From: an uncultured Lachnospiraceae bacterium
GTDB lineage: Bacteria; Bacillota_A; Clostridia; Lachnospirales; Lachnospiraceae
Assembly (NCBI GenBank): GCA_910585655.1
Contig: CAJUFW010000003.1
Span: 1,656 to 6,995 of the forward strand
Direction: 5' to 3'
Length of the DNA stretch: 5,340 nt
The notes under the pieces are model-generated. The model saw only the letters and a program-made list of their open reading frames with translations. It was not told where the DNA came from and made no database searches. The stretch's first letter is position 1; every line of letters starts with the position of its first letter. Positions 1 to 5,340 of this stretch are shown here, piece after piece. The position numbers and the translations under genes were made by a program.

Positions 1-62
1 TCCATCATACCTGCTCCGGTCTTCTCACGTAACTCCTTTACCATTCCTGCTGTAATAGCCAT
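1..62 (-). CDS. tsf: Elongation factor Ts, N-terminal fragment (cut by window edge)
   Basis: Only the first 20 codons are visible; they begin MAITAGMVKELREKTGAG and run off the left edge. EF-Ts is the cytoplasmic nucleotide exchange factor that releases GDP from EF-Tu during translation elongation. The visible part matches the start of the family: an N-terminal UBA-like helix followed by the conserved RxxTGAGMM motif, part of the EF-Tu-contacting N-terminal region. The ATG at 62-60 is preceded by GGAGGG at 76-71 with an 8-nt spacer, which fixes the start. It lies 29 nt downstream of the rpsB stop codon with no terminator between them. It is therefore the second gene of the usual rpsB-tsf operon and is probably co-transcribed from the rpsB promoter. 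Confidence 0.95.
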   Translation of the reverse strand, partial: MAITAGMVKELREKTGAGMM

Positions 63-91
63 AATGAAATCCCTCCGTTTCTTCTATCTTC

Positions 92-853
92 TTATTCCTC
101 AGTCTCAGCAGCGATTTCTTCTGCCGGAGCCTCTTCCTCTGCAGGAGAAGCCTCTGCGTCGCTCATCTGTACGCCCTGATTTGCCTCGATCACAGCATCT
201 GCCATCTTTGCTACAATCAGTTTTACTGCACGGATTGCATCGTCATTGCCCGGGATGACATAATCCAATTCCTCCGGATCACAGTTGGTATCTGCAATAC
301 CAATCAACGGAACTCCCAAAGTATGGGCTTCCTGTACGCAGATTCTTTCCTTTTTCGGATCGACTACAAAGATAGCATCCGGGATTCTCTTCATATTTTT
401 AATACCGCCGAGGTTCTTTTCTAACTTAGACCATTCTTTCCTCAAAGCGATAACTTCTTTCTTTGGCAGAACATCAAACGTTCCGTCCTCTGACATTTCC
501 TCAATCTTCTTTAAACGTGCCACACGGCTCTGGATGGTCTTAAAGTTTGTCAGCATACCGCCTAACCATCTTTCATTGACATAGAACATTCCGCAACGCT
601 CTGCTTCTAACTTTACCGCATCCTGCGCCTGCTTCTTGGTTCCTACAAACAGAACTGTACCGCCGTCTGCTACAATATCTTTGATTGCATAGTAAGCCTC
701 GTCCACCTTACCTACGGACTTCTGCAAATCAATGATGTGAATTCCATTTCTCTCGGTATAGATGTACTCTGCCATCTTTGGGTTCCATCTTCTGGTCTGA
801 TGCCCGAAATGCACGCCTGCTTCCAGTAACTGCTTCATAGAAATTACACTCAT
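92..853 (-). CDS. rpsB: 30S ribosomal protein S2
   Basis: This 253-aa protein is a structural component of the small ribosomal subunit, located at the head-body junction and needed for S1 binding in many bacteria. Residues 1-27 (MSVISMKQLLEAGVHFGHQT, then RRWNPKM) are the canonical S2 N terminus. Further conserved blocks are FVGTKKQAQ at 69-77, the NERWLGGMLTNF block at 93-104 (start of the coiled-coil segment), and PDAIFVVDP at 158-166 leading into the second S2 signature. The length is normal for Firmicutes. The last 25 or so residues are an acidic Ala/Glu-rich tail, which is common and variable in the family. An in-frame ATG at 868-866 would add five residues (MEVKQ), but it lies inside the ribosome binding site. 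GGAGGT at 866-861 has a 7-nt spacer to the ATG at 853-851, so 853 is the start. The gene is followed by tsf. Confidence 0.98.
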   Translation of the reverse strand: MSVISMKQLLEAGVHFGHQTRRWNPKMAEYIYTERNGIHIIDLQKSVGKVDEAYYAIKDIVADGGTVLFVGTKKQAQDAVKLEAERCGMFYVNERWLGGMLTNFKTIQSRVARLKKIEEMSEDGTFDVLPKKEVIALRKEWSKLEKNLGGIKNMKRIPDAIFVVDPKKERICVQEAHTLGVPLIGIADTNCDPEELDYVIPGNDDAIRAVKLIVAKMADAVIEANQGVQMSDAEASPAEEEAPAEEIAAETEE

Positions 854-968
854 TTGTTTTACCTCCATTTGGTTAAAATCTTCCGCATGCTTCTACTTTC
901 CTCCCGACCAGAGCGCGATACCAGCTCCGGCACCAAGGCAGAAATCTGCATACGTGTGTTTTCACGAC
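854..968 (-). promoter_or_regulatory. Structured 5' leader of rpsB, candidate autoregulatory leader
   Basis: The predicted transcript start is near 968, which leaves a leader of about 115 nt before rpsB. On the minus strand three pairings can be seen. A 7-bp hairpin, CCGGAGC (930-924) with GCTCTGG (914-908), contains one G-U pair and a 9-nt loop. A small hairpin GCAGATTTCTGC lies at 949-938. A 7-bp long-range pairing joins CGTATGC (954-948) to GCATGCG (890-884) and closes around the first hairpin. The last two share bases 948-949, so they compete in part. Many ribosomal protein operons are controlled by their own product binding such a leader, and S2 does this in some bacteria. That this leader does so is inferred. 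No U tract follows the stems, so they are not intrinsic terminators. Confidence 0.5.
861..866 (-). promoter_or_regulatory. Ribosome binding site deciding the rpsB start
   Basis: GGAGGT read on the minus strand lies 7 nt upstream of the ATG at 853-851. It overlaps the alternative ATG at 868-866 and so rules out that longer start. The TAA stop of a tiny upstream frame (859-861) overlaps its last base. Confidence 0.85.
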
Positions 969-974
969 TTTGCT

Positions 975-1003
975 ATTGTAGCATGAATTACGCTATTCTG
1001 CAA
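975..1003 (-). promoter_or_regulatory. Promoter of the rpsB-tsf operon (sigma-A type, extended -10)
   Basis: On the minus strand, TTGCAG (1003-998) is a -35 element followed by a 17-nt spacer and TACAAT (980-975) as the -10. The -10 is directly preceded by TGC (983-981), giving an extended TGn -10. The start of transcription would fall near 968. It lies 44 nt downstream of the HNH gene stop, as expected for an operon with its own promoter. A weaker overlapping alternative is TTGAAA (1015-1010), 17 nt, CGTAAT (992-987). Confidence 0.65.
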
Positions 1004-1046
1004 GCTTTTTTTCAAAATTATCCAGTCAAATCCAATCTCCATCTTC

Positions 1047-1625
1047 TCATAACTTTTTTCGGCTTTGAAGCCTCTGCCGAAGCATCCGCAGGTTTCCTTT
1101 TATTCTGACTTTTTTTCTTTGATTCCGAATTGTATTGATTTTGTTACAAAACGCTTCGTTATAATTCATTTTCATCTGATAGAGAACAATTTCCTCTAGC
1201 TTTTTCATAAAATCCTCGGACAAACTATCTTGTTTTAGTGCATTACAAGTCTTACAGGCGCATTGCAGATTTTTTAATTCATTTGTCCCGCCCTTTGATA
1301 AAGGAATCATATGGTCAATCGTAAATTCGTCAAACGGTACAAATCTCCCACATATCCCGCATTTCCCTTCATATTGATTGTAAACCGTTATTCTATCCTC
1401 AGAGGAAAAGTTTTTCCGTTTTACTTTACTCATTGCTTTTGTTTTCTGGTCAGCATCTAAATCAAATAGTTCATAACCAGCCAGTTTTTTAGTTGATCTG
1501 TTTAAAACTGCAGTGGCTTCCTCCTTTGTAAATCGTTTCGCTTGTCCGATATTTTCTGTTTTACAGACTCTTCCATTGGCATTAAGATAACAATATTGAC
1601 TGCCTTTTTTTAGTATATAAGCCAT
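1047..1625 (-). CDS. HNH endonuclease with an unrecognised N-terminal domain
   Basis: This 192-aa protein carries a clear HNH (beta-beta-alpha metal) nuclease domain at about residues 75-131. CGIC supplies the first zinc cysteine pair (C89, C92). The catalytic core is TIDHMIPLSKGG with D104-H105, then N119 in LKNLQ. CKTCN supplies the second cysteine pair (C124, C127), followed by N128 and K131. All expected HNH residues are present, so it looks active on nucleic acid. Residues 1-57 form a separate small domain, rich in K, Y and N, containing GRVCKT and IGQAKRF, which I cannot assign. The tail 161-192 has 13 Lys/Arg and no acidic residue, suggesting DNA or RNA contact. The start is set by GGAGGT at 1638-1633, 7 nt before the ATG; an upstream in-frame ATG at 1676 has no such site. 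It stands alone, with no transposase, methylase or phage gene nearby, so its cellular target is unknown. Confidence 0.85.
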   Translation of the reverse strand: MAYILKKGSQYCYLNANGRVCKTENIGQAKRFTKEEATAVLNRSTKKLAGYELFDLDADQKTKAMSKVKRKNFSSEDRITVYNQYEGKCGICGRFVPFDEFTIDHMIPLSKGGTNELKNLQCACKTCNALKQDSLSEDFMKKLEEIVLYQMKMNYNEAFCNKINTIRNQRKKVRIKGNLRMLRQRLQSRKKL

Positions 1626-1632
1626 CGCTGGC

Positions 1633-1638
1633 ACCTCC
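1633..1638 (-). promoter_or_regulatory. Ribosome binding site deciding the HNH gene start
   Basis: GGAGGT on the minus strand lies 7 nt before the ATG at 1625-1623. It overlaps another in-frame ATG at 1640-1638, which is therefore not the start. The ten bases AAATGGAGGT are identical to those at the rpsB site. Confidence 0.75.
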
Positions 1639-1755
1639 ATTTCTGTTTGTAATTTGAATATTTTGAATTCAATCATTCTATTCTACTTATACTAGCATTA
1701 CCCTAGAATCGTATCATATTCTATTGTTTCTTGTATTGCGTTGATTTTAGCTATA

Positions 1756-1830
1756 ACAGAATACCCCCTTTCGGGCAGTAGGATTGGTTCTGCTTTCCCA
1801 CTTGCCTGAAAGGGGGTGTTATTATTCTGT
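1756..1830 (-). terminator. Long imperfect inverted repeat, probable terminator of the surface-protein operon
   Basis: Bases 1763-1777 and 1803-1817 form a 15-bp stem with one imperfect pair (1773/1807) around a 25-nt loop. Bases 1756-1762 and 1824-1830 add a perfect outer 7-bp stem, separated by a 6-nt one-sided bulge (1818-1823). It starts 32 nt after the stop codon of the 423-aa gene, a natural terminator position. Read on the minus strand, the stem is followed by only a moderately T-rich stretch (TATTCTGTTAT). On the plus strand it is followed by CTTTTT (1831-1836), so it may work better in that direction or in both. The rest of the 237-base gap between the HNH and 423-aa genes holds no gene and no promoter I can support. 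Confidence 0.5.
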
Positions 1831-1862
1831 CTTTTTACGGATTACTTCTAAAGCTAGTTCCT

Positions 1863-3134
1863 TTAGTTTGGAGTCGTAGTACCAGCAGCCGGAAGTATAA
1901 CATTCATTGTGGTATATGCCGACGGCAGGACTGCCGGGGTTCCTTTTGTCTTATTAGCGGCAATACCTTTCTTCCGATAATAGATAGTAGAACCATCTGG
2001 GGCTGCAGTCTTACTTAATTTAATTACCTTATCCTTGGTAACTGACTTCCAGGTTTTTGTCTCATCAAACGTAGCGCCTGGCTTTACTATCATATATTCA
2101 TATGGAGTCGTCTTCGTTGCCTTTGGAAATTGGATAACAAATTTTGTTGTTTTACTATTCTCCTCCACATAACCACCAGTCATATCACCTGTTGGCGCTG
2201 CTTCCTGCCCTTTTACTACTAATGTTAAAATTTTAGAATATCCCGCCTTAGCAGTTGCCTGAGTACGGATTTTTATGGTTCCATCCTGCCCTTCAAATAC
2301 TTGTGGAAGAACCTCTTTTAACTTCATAGTTTTAGAACAATCCTTCCAGGTTATTCCATTATCCGTGCTATATTCCTGTTTTGTTGTCGTATTTAACGTC
2401 AGCTTCTTTACATTTAGAGAAGTACTTGGTGCATTACCACGCTTAGAGATTGTCACGGTCACTTCTTTACTTGGTCTTACTCCTACGTTCAGGCTTCCGT
2501 TTTCTACTGCTCCATTTGTACCAGGTGTTTTTACAACAATCTTACCACCTTTGATACGAAGAGCTTCTAACTCCTCTAAAAACTGCGCCCATGTCATCGT
2601 AGTAGTAGCACCATCTGTCTTGGCAGATTCCCCGATTGGCGCTGTATTCCAGTTATAATCCGTACTCTTTCTCCACTGGAAGACTGTAGTTTCTTCATTT
2701 TCAAACTCCAACGTACCTTCTGCCTTATCAAACTTTACTTTTAGAGCAGTATTCTGTTTTGGAATCGTTACTTCGACGGATCTCTTGTTTTTATCGCCTT
2801 TTAGATAAATCGAAGTATCCTTAGTAGTAGTCATCCAAGCAATGTCCATTACTTTTGTGCCTTCTGCCCTTGTACTGGCTGTCATATCAGAGCCTTCCAT
2901 TTCATACCAGGTTTTATCATCCTTGGAATAATATAAAATAGAATTTCCGCCCATATCAACCGTCATTGTTAAGTTGTCATAGTTAATTTCCGTAACGGAA
3001 ACCTCTCTTGCAGCCGGAGCTGTGGTAGAGGTATCGGCTGCGGACGCCTTTACTCCACTTAGAAAGGCGCATCCAGCTATCAGACAGACAGCCATCAGAA
3101 ATAATGCGATTCGTTTGGTTAAGATTTTATTCAT
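1863..3134 (-). CDS. Exported modular beta-rich repeat protein, 423 aa, function unknown
   Basis: I do not recognise the family. Residues 1-33 are an export signal: basic K3/K7/R8, a hydrophobic stretch 9-28, then a possible type I cleavage at ASA-A or SAA-D (30-34). LIAGC at 18-22 also resembles a lipobox, so it could instead be a lipoprotein. The mature part reads as four modules, each with a Trp (often preceded by Thr) and, later, a strand of the type I-x-[YVI]-[RK]: W76/IYLK 109, W154 and W162/IVVK 199, W263/IKIR 287, W362/IYYR 384. Strands such as VEVTIPK, KEVTVTIS and KILTLVV follow the first three. This suggests a chain of beta-sandwich-like domains outside the cell. There is no LPXTG, S-layer homology repeat, transmembrane anchor or enzyme motif. 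The start is supported by AAAGGAGT (3150-3143), 8 nt upstream. It follows its larger paralogue by 21 bases and is probably co-transcribed with it. Confidence 0.8.
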   Translation of the reverse strand: MNKILTKRIALFLMAVCLIAGCAFLSGVKASAADTSTTAPAAREVSVTEINYDNLTMTVDMGGNSILYYSKDDKTWYEMEGSDMTASTRAEGTKVMDIAWMTTTKDTSIYLKGDKNKRSVEVTIPKQNTALKVKFDKAEGTLEFENEETTVFQWRKSTDYNWNTAPIGESAKTDGATTTMTWAQFLEELEALRIKGGKIVVKTPGTNGAVENGSLNVGVRPSKEVTVTISKRGNAPSTSLNVKKLTLNTTTKQEYSTDNGITWKDCSKTMKLKEVLPQVFEGQDGTIKIRTQATAKAGYSKILTLVVKGQEAAPTGDMTGGYVEENSKTTKFVIQFPKATKTTPYEYMIVKPGATFDETKTWKSVTKDKVIKLSKTAAPDGSTIYYRKKGIAANKTKGTPAVLPSAYTTMNVILPAAGTTTPN

Positions 3135-3155
3135 GATGTGATACTCCTTTCTTCA

Positions 3156-5340
3156 TTATTTGTTAGCAGGTGCAGTAACCGAAATAGTACCAGCTTTTAC
3201 AGTTGTTCCATTGCTAAATTCGATCATTATTTCTCCACTTCCTTGCGGCAACTTATTTAGCTTTGCATTTTGTAATTTAATTGAAAAAGTATTTCCCTCA
3301 CCATCTAACCCTCCAGAAATAGAAAAGGACTGACCATTTAAATTACATTTTACATCTGTTATTGTAGGAATATATTTTCCTAATTTATCAGACAACTGTA
3401 CTTCTATTGGATAACTATCGAGAAATATTTCTGAGATAATATTACCATTCTTATCTTTCTCTATTTCTTTTTCTTTTAAACCACCTTGCGCAAACGAAAT
3501 AGTACGTGTTTTAGGTACTGTAGCAGTTTCCGCCAAAGTCATAGAGATATTAGAATCTAAAATCTCACCGTTATTTAATGTAATCTTAAATGGTAATTTT
3601 GTCCCTAGTTCCTTTACTTTTTGCTCAAATTTATTCACATGTACCGTTACGTAAGCCTTTCTTACTACCTCGCCAGCATTGTTTGTGGTATCTTCATAGC
3701 AAACCATAACATCTGGTTCTCCTTTACCACCATACTCAGCTTCTTCTGTCGCATCAATTGTCTTGTCAGCAGCTTTCTCATATGAAGATACAACTAAAGA
3801 TACATCTCCATAAGCCATATTGCTTATTGTAACCGGAACTCCTGTAGATGCAGCATCACTAATATTATATTTATATTGTGTTCCCAGTTCTAAGATAAAT
3901 TTAAACGTCTTATCATGCCCTGTATCATTAGACATATAAATTCTATCAAAATCTGTCTTATACTGCTGATAATAAGTTCCGAATTTATCTTTTTCTGCTT
4001 CTGTCGGATTCTTTACAACAGTAGGAGGATACAACTTTAAGGTAATACCCTTTTCATCTGTGCTTTCAATCTTATCACCGTTAGACAATGTAATATATGC
4101 CCGAAGCTCTTTATTCCAAGCTTCTTTTTTACTATCCAAATTAGCTGTTGATGTAATTTGTGTAGTAATCAAATACTTATCTCCTGAGCCAGTAGGGTTT
4201 TCATTTTCTTTAGAAGTACTGGTACAGCTTACAGTTCCATAAGATCTTCCATGTATATCCTTAAATTCGATGGAAGTCACTTCTGCATTTGCATACTGAC
4301 TTGTCGCCGTAAACTCTAAACGTCTGCCATCTGCGTCTTTCACATAACCTGCCGGAACCGCAAACGTTTTTGATTCGCTTAATGTTAAGGCTGCCGGATA
4401 AGTTACACCTGTTGCCTCTGTTAATTCCAGTTCTTTAGAAGCAAGAGCAAATTTTTCATCCCCCTGTTTCCCAACGGCTTTCTTTCTGACAAAAATATGA
4501 CTTCCTGGTTTTGCTGTCTTAGAATCTAAAGTTACTTTCGTTCCAGACATTGCTGTCCATGTGATTCGGCTATACTCTAAATCATTTGGTACATAATTAT
4601 CTTTGTCTATAATACAATATTCATATGGAGTATCTGCTTTATTTGCTAATATTTCAATGTAAAGAGAGGAGGAGCTTGCATAATCCATGCTGATTCCATC
4701 TTTACTCTCTGTTCCTTTTGCAATACTTCCCTGCGCTGGAATGATAATCGTAGTCACTCTTGATTCCTGAGCTGTTTTTGTAGCACTGTTTTTAATTTGT
4801 AATGCTACCGGCTTTGCCTGTGTTTTGTCTGTTCCTGATAGCATAACATCAGGTGCTAGTTCAGAAAGACTATAAGTCTTCTTATTACTAACTGTTGTCC
4901 AAGCTGCTTCTTTTTCACCCACTAAATTATTATTATCATCTAATGTCAATACTCGGTAAGACATTTTATTATCTAATGGAATCGTAAATTTAGAAGCATC
5001 TACATTCACAGTTGGCGCTGCCTTTTTAGCAGATACTTTCACAGATACCTCTTTACTGGCACGTTTTCCGGTATTAGAAACCGAATTTCCGTTTTCCGGA
5101 GCCAAACGGAAATAGAGAGTAGCCCCATTCTCTTTCAGATATGCCAAGCTGGTATTGGTCGTTCCTTCTGCCCAATAACTCCACTCCCCTACGCCATTCT
5201 TTCTCCACTGAATGGTACGTCCGGTAGTAACCCCGGTAAAGGTAAACGGCTGCTCGTTATTATCCGGCACATATTTTACCTTAAAGTTTGTTACCTGCTT
5301 TGGAATCGTCACCTTTAAAACACCGTCTGACTTATCCCCT
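3156..5340 (-). CDS. Large modular surface protein, paralogue of the 423-aa protein, N terminus outside the window
   Basis: The frame is open to the right edge, so the start, and presumably a signal peptide, lie beyond it; 727 residues are visible, numbered from the edge. A GTG at 5312 is internal, because the preceding in-frame residues GDKSDGVLK match GDKNKRSVE of the downstream protein. Residues 1-310 are collinear with residues 112-415 of that protein, sharing VTIPKQ, QWRK, SKEV and TPYEY. They contain three Trp modules: W45/W53 with LYFR 75, W147 with LQIK 180, W261 with IFVR 282. Residues 311-727 have no counterpart there and hold a second repeat type. It is marked by ITLSNGDKI (416), ITLNNGEIL (586) and IEFSNGTTV (706), each near the end of a beta-rich unit. 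No C-terminal anchor is present; the protein ends APANK. The function is unknown; a secreted structural or adhesive role is only inferred. Confidence 0.8.
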   Translation of the reverse strand, partial: GDKSDGVLKVTIPKQVTNFKVKYVPDNNEQPFTFTGVTTGRTIQWRKNGVGEWSYWAEGTTNTSLAYLKENGATLYFRLAPENGNSVSNTGKRASKEVSVKVSAKKAAPTVNVDASKFTIPLDNKMSYRVLTLDDNNNLVGEKEAAWTTVSNKKTYSLSELAPDVMLSGTDKTQAKPVALQIKNSATKTAQESRVTTIIIPAQGSIAKGTESKDGISMDYASSSSLYIEILANKADTPYEYCIIDKDNYVPNDLEYSRITWTAMSGTKVTLDSKTAKPGSHIFVRKKAVGKQGDEKFALASKELELTEATGVTYPAALTLSESKTFAVPAGYVKDADGRRLEFTATSQYANAEVTSIEFKDIHGRSYGTVSCTSTSKENENPTGSGDKYLITTQITSTANLDSKKEAWNKELRAYITLSNGDKIESTDEKGITLKLYPPTVVKNPTEAEKDKFGTYYQQYKTDFDRIYMSNDTGHDKTFKFILELGTQYKYNISDAASTGVPVTISNMAYGDVSLVVSSYEKAADKTIDATEEAEYGGKGEPDVMVCYEDTTNNAGEVVRKAYVTVHVNKFEQKVKELGTKLPFKITLNNGEILDSNISMTLAETATVPKTRTISFAQGGLKEKEIEKDKNGNIISEIFLDSYPIEVQLSDKLGKYIPTITDVKCNLNGQSFSISGGLDGEGNTFSIKLQNAKLNKLPQGSGEIMIEFSNGTTVKAGTISVTAPANK

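Noticed and set aside
64..258. Plus-strand open frame of 64 aa
   Set aside because: It lies antisense to the rpsB end and tsf start, has no recognisable domain, and is low-complexity Pro/Leu/Arg/Ser typical of a shadow frame.
285..584. Plus-strand open frame of 99 aa
   Set aside because: It lies fully antisense within the highly conserved rpsB gene.
1024..1029. TTGACT as a -35 element for rpsB
   Set aside because: It is a better -35 match than TTGCAG, but no acceptable -10 lies 16-18 nt downstream of it.
1058..1081. Inverted repeat (TTCGGC/GCCGAA with inner GGCTT/AAGCC) at the end of the HNH gene, considered as its terminator
   Set aside because: On the minus strand the stem is followed by an A run, not a U run, and it lies inside the coding sequence. 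It does not fit an intrinsic terminator in that direction.
854..1108. Plus-strand open frame of 84 aa
   Set aside because: It is antisense to the rpsB leader and promoter and the end of the HNH gene. Its ATG lies at the rpsB leader, and the protein shows no family features.
1663..1672. Perfect 10-bp palindrome TTGAATTCAA upstream of the HNH gene, possible operator
   Set aside because: It is short, AT-rich and not associated with a promoter I can support, so chance is the simplest explanation.
2275..2658. Plus-strand open frame of 127 aa
   Set aside because: It is antisense inside the 423-aa exported protein. The hydrophobic look comes from the reverse complement of Thr/Lys/Glu codons.
4060..4242. 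Plus-strand open frame of 60 aa
   Set aside because: It is antisense inside the large paralogue, with no supporting ribosome binding site or domain.
5310..5312. GTG as the start of the large surface protein
   Set aside because: The frame continues upstream to the window edge with residues homologous to the downstream paralogue, and there is no ribosome binding site, so it is an internal valine codon.
1..5340. CRISPR array, tRNA or rRNA gene, insertion sequence, attachment site
   Set aside because: I saw no regularly spaced direct repeats, cloverleaf, rRNA-like sequence, transposase or terminal repeats pairing across a gene on either strand.

Overview
The window comes from a low-to-moderate GC Firmicute, most likely a clostridial gut-type organism such as a member of the Lachnospiraceae. 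The ribosomal protein S2 and EF-Ts sequences look clostridial, every gene has a strong GGAGG-type ribosome binding site, and the secreted proteins have Gram-positive style signals. This placement is inferred from sequence character and was not confirmed by a search. All real genes are on the minus strand, so transcription runs from the right edge to the left edge.

Right part (5340 to 1863): two tandem genes, 21 bases apart, encode large exported repeat proteins of no family I recognise. The upstream gene enters from outside the window and lacks its start. The downstream gene is complete (423 aa) with an export signal. They are collinear paralogues: residues of about 112-415 of the 423-aa protein match the first 310 visible residues of the upstream protein. 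The upstream protein then has about 415 further residues made of a second kind of repeat. Both look like chains of small beta-rich surface domains, with no visible enzyme motif and no cell-wall anchor.

Middle (1862 to 1047): a long imperfect inverted repeat, probably a terminator, lies after the surface-protein operon. Next comes a 192-aa HNH endonuclease with an uncharacterised N-terminal domain and a very basic tail. I see no convincing promoter for it.

Left part (1003 to 1): the conserved translation operon rpsB-tsf. It has an extended -10 promoter and a leader of about 115 nt that can fold into several hairpins. The leader also contains a very short upstream reading frame whose stop overlaps the rpsB ribosome binding site. 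Only the first 20 codons of tsf are inside the window.

The three blocks do not obviously work together. The surface proteins and the HNH gene look like lineage-specific genes next to a housekeeping operon. The most interesting material is the modular paralogue pair and the structured rpsB leader. I do not see proof of a new defence or mobile system.
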